45,643 bases of DNA. Origin: an uncultured Lachnospiraceae bacterium (GTDB taxonomy: Bacteria > Bacillota > Clostridia > Lachnospirales > Lachnospiraceae). Shown piece by piece: positions 35,508 to 44,626 of this stretch. The stretch spans positions 1 to 45,643 of the forward strand of contig OMZG01000017.1 in the NCBI GenBank assembly GCA_900315505.1, given 5' to 3'. The translations under genes and the position numbers were made by a program. Numbering within the stretch: position 1 is the first letter of the stretch; each line of letters opens with the position of its first letter. The notes beneath the pieces were generated by a model. The model was not told the DNA's origin. It saw only the letters and a list, made by a program, of their open reading frames with translations, and did no database searches.

Positions 35508-37313
35508 ATGAAGTTTAGCATTCCACAGCAGGAAGCAGTAGAACATTTCATGGGACCGTGCCTGTGCATTGCAGGTCCGGGGAGCGGCAAGACCCTGGTG
35601 CTTACGGAGCGTATAGGACATCTGATACGTGAGCACGGAGTCGCGCCGCAGAATATCCTCGTGGTGACATTCACACGGGATGCCGCTATGTCGATGCAGC
35701 AAAGGTTCTCGGAGAAATTCCGGGTGCATCCGCTGCCGGCATTCGGCACTTTTCATTCTATTTTTTTCAATATCTTACGAAGAGAAGGCAGGCTTGATGC
35801 GAGGGACATTATTTCAGGCAGAAGATCCCTTGCCATACTTTCGTATGCGGTTAATGAGTGCGGTATTAAGCCAGCTAATGAGAATTTTTATCCGAAGCTG
35901 ATAAGAACCATCAGCTACTATAAGAACTGCGGAGTACTCGATGAAAATATTTTCCCGGCAGATACGACAACAGAAGACATCCGCCAGGTAATTGAGGCAT
36001 ATCAGAGGACTACGAGAGAAGCAGGCTTATATGATTTTGATGACCTGCTCGTAGAGATGAAGCACTACTTCGAAGAGCATCCTGACAGGCTTAAGTACTG
36101 GAGAGGACGGTTCCCTTTTATCCTTGTGGATGAAGCACAGGACATGAACCTGCTGCAGTACCGGATTATTACATCTATGGCGGGGGAATCTGCAAATCTT
36201 TTTCTCGTGGGCGATGATGACCAGGCAATATACGGATTCCGCGGATCGGATCCTTCGTTCCTGCTTGGCTTCACAGGGGACTATCCTGATGCTCGTACGG
36301 TTATCCTGAACTGCAATTACAGATGCGACAGAAGAATAGTTGCTTCTTCAGCAAGGCTTATTTCAGAAAACAGAACAAGATTCGAGAAGGACCTCTTTCC
36401 GGGCTCATCGGAGGATGGAACCGTAGAAATCTTGACATCTGATAATGACAGGGATGAGGCTGTGAAGGTATGTGATATGATAGAAGCCCTGATCTCATCA
36501 GGAGTTCCGGGACAGGAGATCGCGGTCCTCTACAGGAACCGTAGGGCTGCAAATTCCCTGATGTCAGAGATGGCAAGGATTGGCAGAATGAAGTCGGATT
36601 CTGATCTATTTTTCTACAGTAGCTTTGTGTATGATGATATCCTCGCGATCCTACGGTGTACAGAGGATAAGGTAAGGCGTGAGGATTTTCTCAGGGCTCT
36701 TTTGCATCCTGACAGAAATGTCGGGAGAATGGGCCTTGCCGATGAAATGATCGATAAGAAAAAGTGGCTTTCCTATATGCAGAGGACCATCCTCGCAAAG
36801 GAGGCACAGGCATTCATCAGAGATCTTGACTTCCTGAAACAGCTGTCACCGTATTCTGCGGTAAACTATATCATGAAACGGATGGGATATGAGAAATTCA
36901 TCCGTGACTATTCATACAGGAATGGCGTGGATAGTGCCATGTATTCTGATCATGCAGAAAGGATACGCGAGGCATCGGCGAAATATCACCGTATAAGCGA
37001 ATTCTGCGTGGCAATGACAGAAAAGAAGGAAGGGGCCCTGTCATCTCAGGAGAAGAGAGCTAGCGGTGAGATCGGCTTCTATACCTTTCATGGATCAAAG
37101 GGACTTGAATTCGATCATGTATTCATCATAGGAGCCTGTGACAAAATCACGCCCTCGGATAAGGCCGATACAGTGGCAAAGCTCGAGGAAGAACGCAGGA
37201 TGTTCTATGTCGCAATGACCAGGGCCAGAAAGCATCTTGTCATATCGGTCTGTGCGAGGTATGGAAATCATGCCTATTACCCGTCTCCATTTATAAAAGA
37301 GGCATTGGGATAA
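35508..37313 (+). CDS. UvrD/PcrA-like superfamily 1 helicase
   Basis: A 601-residue ATP-dependent DNA helicase of the UvrD/Rep class. Motif I is AGPGSGKT (about residues 22-29), motif Ia VVTFTRDAA, motif II LVDEAQDMN, motif III GDDDQAIYGFRGSDP, motif V TFHGSKGLEFDHVF and motif VI VAMTRARKHL. It is over 100 residues shorter than PcrA and lacks the usual C-terminal extension, so it is probably an accessory helicase rather than PcrA itself. AAAGGAGGGG lies shortly before ATG 35508, 23 bases after gltX, suggesting the same operon. Confidence 0.9.
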   Translation: MKFSIPQQEAVEHFMGPCLCIAGPGSGKTLVLTERIGHLIREHGVAPQNILVVTFTRDAAMSMQQRFSEKFRVHPLPAFGTFHSIFFNILRREGRLDARDIISGRRSLAILSYAVNECGIKPANENFYPKLIRTISYYKNCGVLDENIFPADTTTEDIRQVIEAYQRTTREAGLYDFDDLLVEMKHYFEEHPDRLKYWRGRFPFILVDEAQDMNLLQYRIITSMAGESANLFLVGDDDQAIYGFRGSDPSFLLGFTGDYPDARTVILNCNYRCDRRIVASSARLISENRTRFEKDLFPGSSEDGTVEILTSDNDRDEAVKVCDMIEALISSGVPGQEIAVLYRNRRAANSLMSEMARIGRMKSDSDLFFYSSFVYDDILAILRCTEDKVRREDFLRALLHPDRNVGRMGLADEMIDKKKWLSYMQRTILAKEAQAFIRDLDFLKQLSPYSAVNYIMKRMGYEKFIRDYSYRNGVDSAMYSDHAERIREASAKYHRISEFCVAMTEKKEGALSSQEKRASGEIGFYTFHGSKGLEFDHVFIIGACDKITPSDKADTVAKLEEERRMFYVAMTRARKHLVISVCARYGNHAYYPSPFIKEALG

Positions 37314-37388
37314 TTAAAAAAAGTCGTATTTTTATTCAAGGTATGCTATACTATTTTAGTAATTGGCGTTTTTTAAGAAAGAGTGCAT

Positions 37389-39236
37389 ATGGATTTTTCA
37401 ATGAAAAAAGGCAGCTTCAGAAGCTTCGGTGCATTCAGGCGCAGGAGAGGCTGCGAGTTTACGGTAGTGGCTCGCGGGCAGGGCGGTCTTTCTGTCATTT
37501 TCTATAATAAAAGTAGCGGGAAGAAGATAAAAGAGATCAGAGTGGATGACACTTACCGTGTGGGCCGGGTATATTCTGTATATTTTCCTGAGCTTGATGC
37601 GGCTGAGCTCTCATACAGGCTTTGCGATTCTGACGGAGAGTATCTCGATCCATACGCACCGGTTATAGTGGGACGTGAGAAATGGAACGATGTATCAAGA
37701 AAGAAAAATGACTATTTTGTCGCAGGCGGCATTGGTGATACGGTAGCAGACTATTCAGAGAAGATGGTATCGATAGCGCCTGAGGATATGGTGATATATA
37801 AGCTTCATGTGAGGGGCTTTACTGAGCAGGCACAGCTTCCGGCATCTATCAGGGGCAATTACAGGGGAGTTGTCAGGAGACTTCCGTATCTGAAGTCGCT
37901 TGGAGTCACGTCAGTCCTTCTTATGCCTGTATATGATTTCGAAGAGATACGGTATAATACTTATAAGGTGACTGAGCCTGGAGATAAGTTCGGTGAGGTC
38001 ACAAGCGAGCCGTTCGGAGTCAATTACTGGGGATATGGCGATGCGTCGTATTTTGCGCCAAAGGCATCATATTTTCCTGGGAATCCGCAGAAGGGAATGG
38101 ATGCTCTGTCCAATGCCGTACACAGAGCTGGGATGGAGCTTCTGATGGAGTTCTCCTTTTCCTCAGAGAAGGTGATAGACAACCCACGTTTCATAGCAGA
38201 TATACTGGTCTGGTGGCATCTGAGATACAGAGTGGACGGCTTCCATCTGATCGGAGAAGGAATACCTGTGGAGTATCTGCTGAAGCATCCTATGCTCTCC
38301 AATGTTAAGATCTTCTATGATCATATTGACGAGCGCAGGCTTTATAAGGAGGACCACAAGAGGTTTTTCTATTACAATGACGATTTCATATATCCGCTGC
38401 GCAGGCTGCAGAACCATATGGACGGCTCAGTGGCAGAGCTTGCGAACCAGATGAGGCGTCAGGGGAAGGAATTCGGATTTGTCAATTATGCCGCAGAGAA
38501 GACCGGATTCACTCTTCTTGATGCATACAGCTATGGTGAGAAGCACAATGAGGCTAATGGCGAGGACAACAGGGATGGTAGCAATTACAACTGCAGCTCG
38601 AATCATGGTATAGAGGGAAAGACCACCAGCCGCAATGTGATGCACAATCGTATCACCTGTGTCAGGTCAGCACTCGCCTGTGTATTCATGTCGCAGGGAG
38701 TTCCGCTCATCACAGAGGGAGATGAGGCACTGAACAGTGCCGGCGGCAACAACAATCCATACGGACAGGATAATGCAACCGGATGGGCACAGTTTTCCAA
38801 CAGGAAGGATGTGAAGAATCTGGAGAGGTTCGTGGAGGATCTGGCAGCCTTCCGTAAGAGCCACCGTGCGATCCGTACGAAGAGTCCGATGAAGCAGACT
38901 GACTATCTGAACTATGGTCTTCCTGATCTGTCGTATCATGATACCGAGCCGTGGATCATGGGTATCGGTCCTGAGAAAAAGGGTCTGGGTACTATGTATA
39001 TAGGCTACTATGCAGGAGAGGGCGAGGAGGATGTCATGGTTCTCATCAATTTCTACTATGATGACAGAACATATGCACTTCCATACATAGGAGACGACAG
39101 GAACTGGTATCTCGTGGCAAATACAGGAGATGACGCGTTCCTCGAGGAGCCGCTGCTCTGTGACAGGGGATATGTGTCTGTGCCTGGCGGCACGGTTTCT
39201 ATACTTGCAGGAAGGGTGACAGATGAGCTTTCTTAA
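37389..39236 (+). CDS. GH13 isoamylase/GlgX-like protein, probably catalytically inactive
   Basis: A 615-residue protein. An N-terminal beta domain (about 1-110) is followed by a GH13 barrel like GlgX (debranching): VIYKLHVRGFTE, GVNYWGYGDASYFAP, KHNEANGEDNRDG and NHGIEGKT are plain. The four GH13 catalytic regions are altered. Region I reads MEFSFSSE instead of DVVYNH. In region II the nucleophile Asp in GFRFD is Ile288 (GFHLI). The region III Glu appears replaced in KIFYDHID. Region IV HDGFT reads KTGFT (Lys371-Thr372). It is therefore probably a glycan-binding or regulatory pseudoenzyme, by inference. ATG 37389 is preferred over GTG 37383 for its spacing from GAAAGAG. A TATACT box lies at 37347-37352 without a good -35. 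Confidence 0.82.
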   Translation: MDFSMKKGSFRSFGAFRRRRGCEFTVVARGQGGLSVIFYNKSSGKKIKEIRVDDTYRVGRVYSVYFPELDAAELSYRLCDSDGEYLDPYAPVIVGREKWNDVSRKKNDYFVAGGIGDTVADYSEKMVSIAPEDMVIYKLHVRGFTEQAQLPASIRGNYRGVVRRLPYLKSLGVTSVLLMPVYDFEEIRYNTYKVTEPGDKFGEVTSEPFGVNYWGYGDASYFAPKASYFPGNPQKGMDALSNAVHRAGMELLMEFSFSSEKVIDNPRFIADILVWWHLRYRVDGFHLIGEGIPVEYLLKHPMLSNVKIFYDHIDERRLYKEDHKRFFYYNDDFIYPLRRLQNHMDGSVAELANQMRRQGKEFGFVNYAAEKTGFTLLDAYSYGEKHNEANGEDNRDGSNYNCSSNHGIEGKTTSRNVMHNRITCVRSALACVFMSQGVPLITEGDEALNSAGGNNNPYGQDNATGWAQFSNRKDVKNLERFVEDLAAFRKSHRAIRTKSPMKQTDYLNYGLPDLSYHDTEPWIMGIGPEKKGLGTMYIGYYAGEGEEDVMVLINFYYDDRTYALPYIGDDRNWYLVANTGDDAFLEEPLLCDRGYVSVPGGTVSILAGRVTDELS

Positions 39237-39777
39237 TGCCATCAGGCATTTCAGGACAATTACACATCACAGACATCTGGTCATGAGAGGCTGCTTCAAG
39301 GTAGGTCTGTACAGGCAGGGACTGTTGCATGATCTGTCCAAATACTCATGGACAGAGTTCCACATCGGGGCAAAGTATTATCAGGGTACGAGAAGCCCGA
39401 ATAATGAGGAAAGGGAAGAGACCGGTCTGTCCACGGCCTGGCTTCACCACAAGGGCAGGAATAAGCATCATTACGAATACTGGATCGATTATGACCTGAA
39501 TGCAAAGGATGGAGACTACCCGCTGTGCGGCATGAAGATGCCGGTGAACTATGTAGTGGAGATGTTTATCGACAGGCTCTCTGCAAGCAAGAACTACATG
39601 GGTGATAAGTACAGGGACGACTCTGCCCTGAAGTATTATCTGAAGGGCCGCGGGCACTATATCATCCACCCGGAAACCGACGCCCTGCTCCACAAGCTTC
39701 TTGAGATGAATGCCGGGAAGGGCGAGGAGGAGACCTTCAGGTATATAAGAAAATATGTTCTAAAGAACAAAAAGTGA
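39223..39777 (+). CDS. DUF5662-like protein
   Basis: A 184-residue soluble protein that I place with DUF5662 from memory. It is rich in His and Asp: ITHHRHLVMRGCF, LLHDLSKYSWTEF and WLHHKGRNKHHYEYW give a spacing like HD-type metal phosphohydrolases (H...HD...HH), so metal binding is likely. The function is unknown. AGGAAGGG lies before ATG 39223, which overlaps the end of the GH13-like gene by 14 bases, so the two are coupled. Confidence 0.78.
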   Translation: MSFLNAIRHFRTITHHRHLVMRGCFKVGLYRQGLLHDLSKYSWTEFHIGAKYYQGTRSPNNEEREETGLSTAWLHHKGRNKHHYEYWIDYDLNAKDGDYPLCGMKMPVNYVVEMFIDRLSASKNYMGDKYRDDSALKYYLKGRGHYIIHPETDALLHKLLEMNAGKGEEETFRYIRKYVLKNKK

Positions 39778-39806
39778 TTGCGTTTTACTGTTATTCATGC
39801 TATCAT
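39778..39806 (+). promoter_or_regulatory. extended -10 promoter for comM-dprA
   Basis: TTGCGT (39778-39783) and TATCAT (39801-39806) with a 17-bp spacer; TG one base before the -10 makes an extended -10 box. The leader to comM is about 48 bases. Confidence 0.55.
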
Positions 39807-39860
39807 TTTTTTATCTTTTTCAAATCTCACTTTCCAGATTATCTCCGGAAAGGAATCACA

Positions 39861-41384
39861 ATGTTCAGTCAGATAAAATGCGGAACCATCAGGGGGCTGA
39901 AGGCTACTATGGTGACGGTAGAGGCAGACGTTAGCGACGGACTGCCTGCTTTTGATATGGTAGGCTCCCTGTCCGGCGAGGTAAAGGAATGCCGCGAAAG
40001 GGTAAGGACTGTCCTGAATACTGTAGGATATACTCTGCCCGCAAGACACATCACAGTGAATCTGTCACCTGCAGATGTAAGGAAATCAGGAAATGGTTTT
40101 GATCTGCCTGTGGCCTGCTCGGTGCTCTGTGCCCTGGGATCTGCAAATGCGCAGAAGTTTGCAGGAATATTTATCTGTGGAGAGCTCAGGCTGTCCGGCG
40201 AGGTACTGCCTGTCAGAGGCATGCTTCCGATGCTTCTCGAGGCGAGGGATAATGGCATCAGAAAATGCATTATTCCGAGGGAAAATCTATGCGAGGCCAT
40301 GCTCGTTCCTGATATTGAGGCAATAGGCGTCGCTTCATTTTCAGAGCTTCTTGATTATATCAATACAGGACGTATTCCTGACCAGGGGATGTCTGAGACC
40401 GCAGAGCTTAATGAAGACTCATATATGGACTTTAAGGAGCTGCATGGACAGAGGATACCGAGAAGGGCCTGCGAGATTGCAGCAGCCGGAATGCACAATC
40501 TGCTGATGTACGGACCGCCCGGAGCAGGAAAGAGCATGATAGCGAAGTGCCTGCCATCCATTCTGCCGCCTCTTACCGAATCAGAGAAGCTCGAGCTCAT
40601 GAAGATATACAGTATATGCGGCAGGCTGAGATTCTCGTATGACAATATCAGACGACCGTTCAGAAGCCCACACCATACGGTGACGGCGGTCGCCATGTCA
40701 GGAGGCGGGAATTCAGTGGTGCCGGGTGAGATCACTATGGCTCACAACGGAGTCCTGTTCCTTGATGAGCTGCCAGAGTTCAGAAGGGATGTGCTCGAGG
40801 TACTGAGGCAGCCACTCGAGGAAGGAAAGATAAATGTAGTAAGGAACCGGTACCAGGAGGAATATCCGGCGGAGTTCCTGTTCGTGGCGGCAATGAATCC
40901 ATGCAGGTGCGGATATTATCCTTCTCCGAAATGTATCTGCTCTGCACCATCGATCCAGCATTATCTGTCAAGGATCTCACAGCCGCTTCTCGACAGATTC
41001 GATCTGTGTGTGCAGACGAAGAGAGTGGACTTTACAGAGCTCATGGGAGAAAGCGATGATGAGCCATCAGAGCAGATCAGGGAGAGAGTGATCATGGCAC
41101 TGGAGATTCAGAAAGAAAGATATGCTGATGAATCATTTACCTTCAACAGTCAGGTGACCTCGAGGGTTATAGAGGAATACTGCCGCCTGAGCGCGGAGAC
41201 AAAGGAATATATGAAGCAGCTGTTTGTGGCCGAGGAGCTGACCGCAAGAGGCTATTATAAAATACTGAAGGTTGCACGCACCATTGCAGATCTCGCAGGA
41301 GAGAAGGATGTGACCAGGTCTCACATTGCGGAAGCCGGATACTTCAGATCGCTTGACAGGAGATTCTGGGAGGTAAGAGGATGA
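39861..41384 (+). CDS. comM: YifB/ComM family Mg-chelatase-like AAA+ ATPase
   Basis: A 507-residue protein. The N-terminal Lon-like domain (GLPAFDMVGSLSGEVKE, NLSPADVRKSG) is followed by an AAA+ domain with Walker A GPPGAGKSM, a Walker B segment FLDELPEF and MNPCRCGYYP, then a Mg-chelatase C-terminal domain. In Gram-negative species ComM is a hexameric helicase for branch migration in transformation. ATG 39861 with AAAGGAA upstream is chosen; a longer in-frame start at 39774 would add 29 hydrophobic, non-homologous residues over the promoter. It overlaps dprA in ATGA. Confidence 0.92.
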   Translation: MFSQIKCGTIRGLKATMVTVEADVSDGLPAFDMVGSLSGEVKECRERVRTVLNTVGYTLPARHITVNLSPADVRKSGNGFDLPVACSVLCALGSANAQKFAGIFICGELRLSGEVLPVRGMLPMLLEARDNGIRKCIIPRENLCEAMLVPDIEAIGVASFSELLDYINTGRIPDQGMSETAELNEDSYMDFKELHGQRIPRRACEIAAAGMHNLLMYGPPGAGKSMIAKCLPSILPPLTESEKLELMKIYSICGRLRFSYDNIRRPFRSPHHTVTAVAMSGGGNSVVPGEITMAHNGVLFLDELPEFRRDVLEVLRQPLEEGKINVVRNRYQEEYPAEFLFVAAMNPCRCGYYPSPKCICSAPSIQHYLSRISQPLLDRFDLCVQTKRVDFTELMGESDDEPSEQIRERVIMALEIQKERYADESFTFNSQVTSRVIEEYCRLSAETKEYMKQLFVAEELTARGYYKILKVARTIADLAGEKDVTRSHIAEAGYFRSLDRRFWEVRG

Positions 41385-42487
41385 ATACTGCATACGAGGA
41401 ATATGAATTTGCCGCAACGAGGTGTTTTCATCGTGAGAAAAAGAGAGAGCTCCTGGAGAGATTCGGGACTCCGCAGGAATTTATCGGTGAAAAGGATGAC
41501 AGGATAGTCGAGGCCGGTATAATCGATAAGAATGAACTCATGTCCTTCAGGCAGGAATATTCTTCACCACGGACAAAGGAGAATTACAGGAGCTTCTTTG
41601 CAGATCAGCTAAACGGCATCACCTTTTTCTATGATGGGGATTTTCCGGAGCAGCTTAAGCATGTATCTAATCCTCCAGTGGCGCTTTTCATCAGGGGAAG
41701 CCTGCCTGAGCCCGGGGAGAAGCTTGTGGCTATGGTCGGAGCGAGAAGATGCAGTGACTATGGAAGGCTTATGTCAGAAAAGATAGCAGGAGACCTGGCG
41801 GAGAACGGCTTTTCCGTAGTGAGTGGGATGGCATTGGGAGTCGATGGCTATTCGCACAGAGGCTGTCTGGCTCATGGTGGAAGGACGTATGCGTTTCTCG
41901 GCTGTGGGACAGATATATGCTATCCGCCATCAAATAGGGATATCTATGAGCAGATTCCGTATCATGGGGCGCTGATCAGTGAATTTCCACGAGGAATGGC
42001 TCCCACGAAGCAGTCATTCCCGGACAGGAACAGACTCATAAGCGGCATGTCGGGGGCAGTGCTCGTGATCGAGGCAAGAGAGCGCAGTGGCTCGCTCATC
42101 ACGGCTGATATGGCACTGGATCAGGGAAAGGATGTGTATGCTCTCCCTGGCCGGATCACCGATCCGCTGAGCGCCGGAGCCAACCGACTGATATGGCAGG
42201 GAGCCGGTATTATCAGGTCATCTGAGGCTATTGTGGCTCAGCTTAAAATGGAGGATGCATCGTTTGAAATGAACGATCTCGAGGAGGAGATGAAGAAATT
42301 AAATCTTGAAAAAGATGAAATGGTGGTGTATAGTTGTTTCGATTTCTGTGCTAAAAGCATAGATGAGGTCCAGAAGGTAACCGGCATGACCCTTCTGGAG
42401 CTTTTAAATGTAGTAGTAAACCTCTGCAACAAGGGTTATCTGAAGGAGGTATTCATGAACCACTATGTCAGAAATGTGCCGGTTTAG
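41381..42487 (+). CDS. dprA: DNA-processing protein DprA
   Basis: A 368-residue DprA/Smf. The Rossmann-like core has VAMVGARRCSDYG, VSGMALGVDGYSHRG, GCGTDICYPPSN and PDRNRLISGMS, then ARERSGSLITA. A winged-helix C-terminal domain (about residues 300-368) is present. DprA loads RecA on incoming single-stranded DNA during transformation. It overlaps comM by four bases, which supports a competence or recombination unit, though no other com gene is here. Confidence 0.94.
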   Translation: MNTAYEEYEFAATRCFHREKKRELLERFGTPQEFIGEKDDRIVEAGIIDKNELMSFRQEYSSPRTKENYRSFFADQLNGITFFYDGDFPEQLKHVSNPPVALFIRGSLPEPGEKLVAMVGARRCSDYGRLMSEKIAGDLAENGFSVVSGMALGVDGYSHRGCLAHGGRTYAFLGCGTDICYPPSNRDIYEQIPYHGALISEFPRGMAPTKQSFPDRNRLISGMSGAVLVIEARERSGSLITADMALDQGKDVYALPGRITDPLSAGANRLIWQGAGIIRSSEAIVAQLKMEDASFEMNDLEEEMKKLNLEKDEMVVYSCFDFCAKSIDEVQKVTGMTLLELLNVVVNLCNKGYLKEVFMNHYVRNVPV

Positions 42488-42510
42488 AATAGTAGGAAGG
42501 ATTTATTTTA

Positions 42511-44556
42511 ATGGCAAAAAATCTCGTGATCGTCGAGTCTCCGACAAAGGTCAAAACGATTAAGAAATTTCTTGGAAAAAACTATACTGTCGTAGCAACT
42601 ATGGGTCATGTACGTGATCTGCCGAAGAGTCAGCTTGGTATTGATGTGGACAATGATTTCGAGCCGAAGTACATTACCATTCGTGGTAAGGGCGATCTGC
42701 TTGCTTCACTCAGGAAGGAAGTAAATAAGGCAGACATGATCTATCTCGCTACAGACCCGGACCGTGAAGGAGAAGCTATTTCGTGGCACCTCATACCGGC
42801 ACTGAAGCTCGAGGGCAGGAAGTATTCAAGAATTACATTCAACGAGATCACAAAGAACGCCGTTAAGGAATCCTTTAAGCACCAGAGAGACATAGACATG
42901 AATCTTGTGGATGCCCAGCAGGCCAGAAGGGTTCTTGACCGTATAGTGGGCTACAGCATAAGCCCGCTTCTCTGGGCAAAGGTAAAGAGAGGACTGTCCG
43001 CAGGACGCGTACAGTCAGTTGCACTCCGCATAATATGCGACAGGGAGGATGAGATCAATGCTTTTATCCCGAAAGAATATTTCACTCTCGAGGTGGAGCT
43101 CGGAGGGAAGGGCAGAAAGACCCTTCAGGCATCATACTATGATAAGGATAGCAAAAGCACGGATATTGATTCCAGGGATAAGCTGAATTCGATCATCGCT
43201 GATATAGATGGAGGAGAATTCACTATTGATACTATTAAGGATACAGAGAAGAGCCGCAAGGCACCTCTGCCCTTTACTACATCTACCATGCAGCAGGAGG
43301 CCTCGAAGGCACTCAATTTTGCCCTGTCGAAGACAATGCTTGTGGCCCAGCAGCTTTATGAGAACGGATTCATCACATATCTCCGTACCGATTCGACCCG
43401 TGTATCTGATGAGGCAAAGGCCGCGGCAGCAGCATTCATCAGTGCGAATTATGGAGCTTTTTATCTTGGTGGGAATCCGGCAAAGAAGAGCGGCGGGAAG
43501 AACGTGCAGGATGCGCATGAGGCCATCAGGCCGGCAGACCTGACTCTCCGTCCGGATGAAATGAAGGAGAAGGTACCGAGAGACCAGTTCCGCCTGTACA
43601 GTCTGATCTGGAAGCGCTTTATGGCCTCGCAGATGGCTCCGCAGAAGAGAAGGACGACGTCTATGCGTCTCTCATGCAACGGGAATGTGTTTACTACCTC
43701 GAGTACCGTGGTCACCTTCGATGGTTTCTCGAAGGTATATATGGACAGTGATGATTCGGATGAGAAGAAGCCGAAGGACTTTTCTGTTTATGAAAAGGGG
43801 GATGTGCTGACTCTTAAGAGCTATGAGGACAAGCAGCATTTCACCCAGCCGAAGCCGCACTTTACCGAGGCTTCACTCGTTCATACTCTTGAGGAATTAG
43901 GTATCGGCAGACCGTCCACCTATTCACCTACTATCACGACTCTCCTGAAGAGGCATTATGTGATAAAGGATGAGAGGAACCTTTTCGTCTCGGAGCTTGG
44001 CGAGATAGTAAATAAGATAATGGTAGAGTCATTCCCGGAGATAGTGGACAAGACCTTCACCGCAAATATGGAGAGTCTGCTCGATGGAGTAGAAGCGGGA
44101 GAGGTAGAATGGAAATCCATTATCAGGAACTTCTATCCTGACCTGATGAAGGAGGTCCATAAGGCTGAGGACGAGCTCGAAAAGGTAGAGATAAAGGATG
44201 AAGAGACTGATGTGATCTGTGACAAATGCGGCAGACACATGGTCATCAAGTACGGCCCTCATGGAAAGTTCCTTGCATGTCCTGGATTCCCGGAATGCCG
44301 CAATACGAAGCCTTATCTGGAGAAGATAGGAGTAGCCTGCCCTAAATGTGGCAAGGATATTGTGATAAGAAAGACGAAGAAGGGCAGGAAGTTCTACGGA
44401 TGTGAGGATTATCCTACCTGTGACTTCATGAGCTGGCAGAGGCCGGTATCAGAGAGATGTCCACGCTGTGGCAAATACATGGTGATCCGCGGGAAAAAGA
44501 TAGTATGCTCGGATCCTGAGTGCGGATATTCAGAGGAAATCAAGGAAAATGATTGA
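42511..44556 (+). CDS. topA: DNA topoisomerase I
   Basis: A 681-residue type IA topoisomerase that relaxes negative supercoils. The TOPRIM domain opens NLVIVESPTKVKTIKKFLG, with ATDPDREGEAISWHL. The catalytic tyrosine lies in GFITYLRTDSTR (about residue 290). Three C-terminal four-cysteine zinc modules follow: CDKCGRHM, CPKCGKDI and CPRCGKYM, each with its second Cys pair. Length is typical of Clostridia. AGGAAGG lies about 12 bases before ATG 42511. Its stop overlaps the codY promoter. Confidence 0.96.
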   Translation: MAKNLVIVESPTKVKTIKKFLGKNYTVVATMGHVRDLPKSQLGIDVDNDFEPKYITIRGKGDLLASLRKEVNKADMIYLATDPDREGEAISWHLIPALKLEGRKYSRITFNEITKNAVKESFKHQRDIDMNLVDAQQARRVLDRIVGYSISPLLWAKVKRGLSAGRVQSVALRIICDREDEINAFIPKEYFTLEVELGGKGRKTLQASYYDKDSKSTDIDSRDKLNSIIADIDGGEFTIDTIKDTEKSRKAPLPFTTSTMQQEASKALNFALSKTMLVAQQLYENGFITYLRTDSTRVSDEAKAAAAAFISANYGAFYLGGNPAKKSGGKNVQDAHEAIRPADLTLRPDEMKEKVPRDQFRLYSLIWKRFMASQMAPQKRRTTSMRLSCNGNVFTTSSTVVTFDGFSKVYMDSDDSDEKKPKDFSVYEKGDVLTLKSYEDKQHFTQPKPHFTEASLVHTLEELGIGRPSTYSPTITTLLKRHYVIKDERNLFVSELGEIVNKIMVESFPEIVDKTFTANMESLLDGVEAGEVEWKSIIRNFYPDLMKEVHKAEDELEKVEIKDEETDVICDKCGRHMVIKYGPHGKFLACPGFPECRNTKPYLEKIGVACPKCGKDIVIRKTKKGRKFYGCEDYPTCDFMSWQRPVSERCPRCGKYMVIRGKKIVCSDPECGYSEEIKEND

Positions 44557-44580
44557 TAATTTCTGATAAATGCGTATAAT
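44553..44580 (+). promoter_or_regulatory. codY promoter with candidate CodY box
   Basis: TTGATA (44553-44558) and TATAAT (44575-44580), spacer 16 bp. The spacer region TAATTTCTGATAAAT (44557-44571) matches the CodY consensus at 11 of 15 bases, so autoregulation is possible but weakly supported. Confidence 0.62.
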
Positions 44581-44626
44581 TTAGTGTATTGATAGAATTT
44601 TACCAAATGAAGGTCAGATAGAGACA

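Noticed and set aside
27190-39777. Defence island or toxin-antitoxin system
   Set aside because: The unknown cluster and the adjacent helicase suggested this, but no nuclease, toxin or integrase motif is present and the genes are embedded with gltX in an ordinary-looking chromosomal region.
39774-39860. 29-residue hydrophobic N-terminal extension of ComM
   Set aside because: It could pass for a signal peptide, but ComM is cytosolic, the segment overlaps the promoter, and ATG 39861 has a good ribosome binding site.
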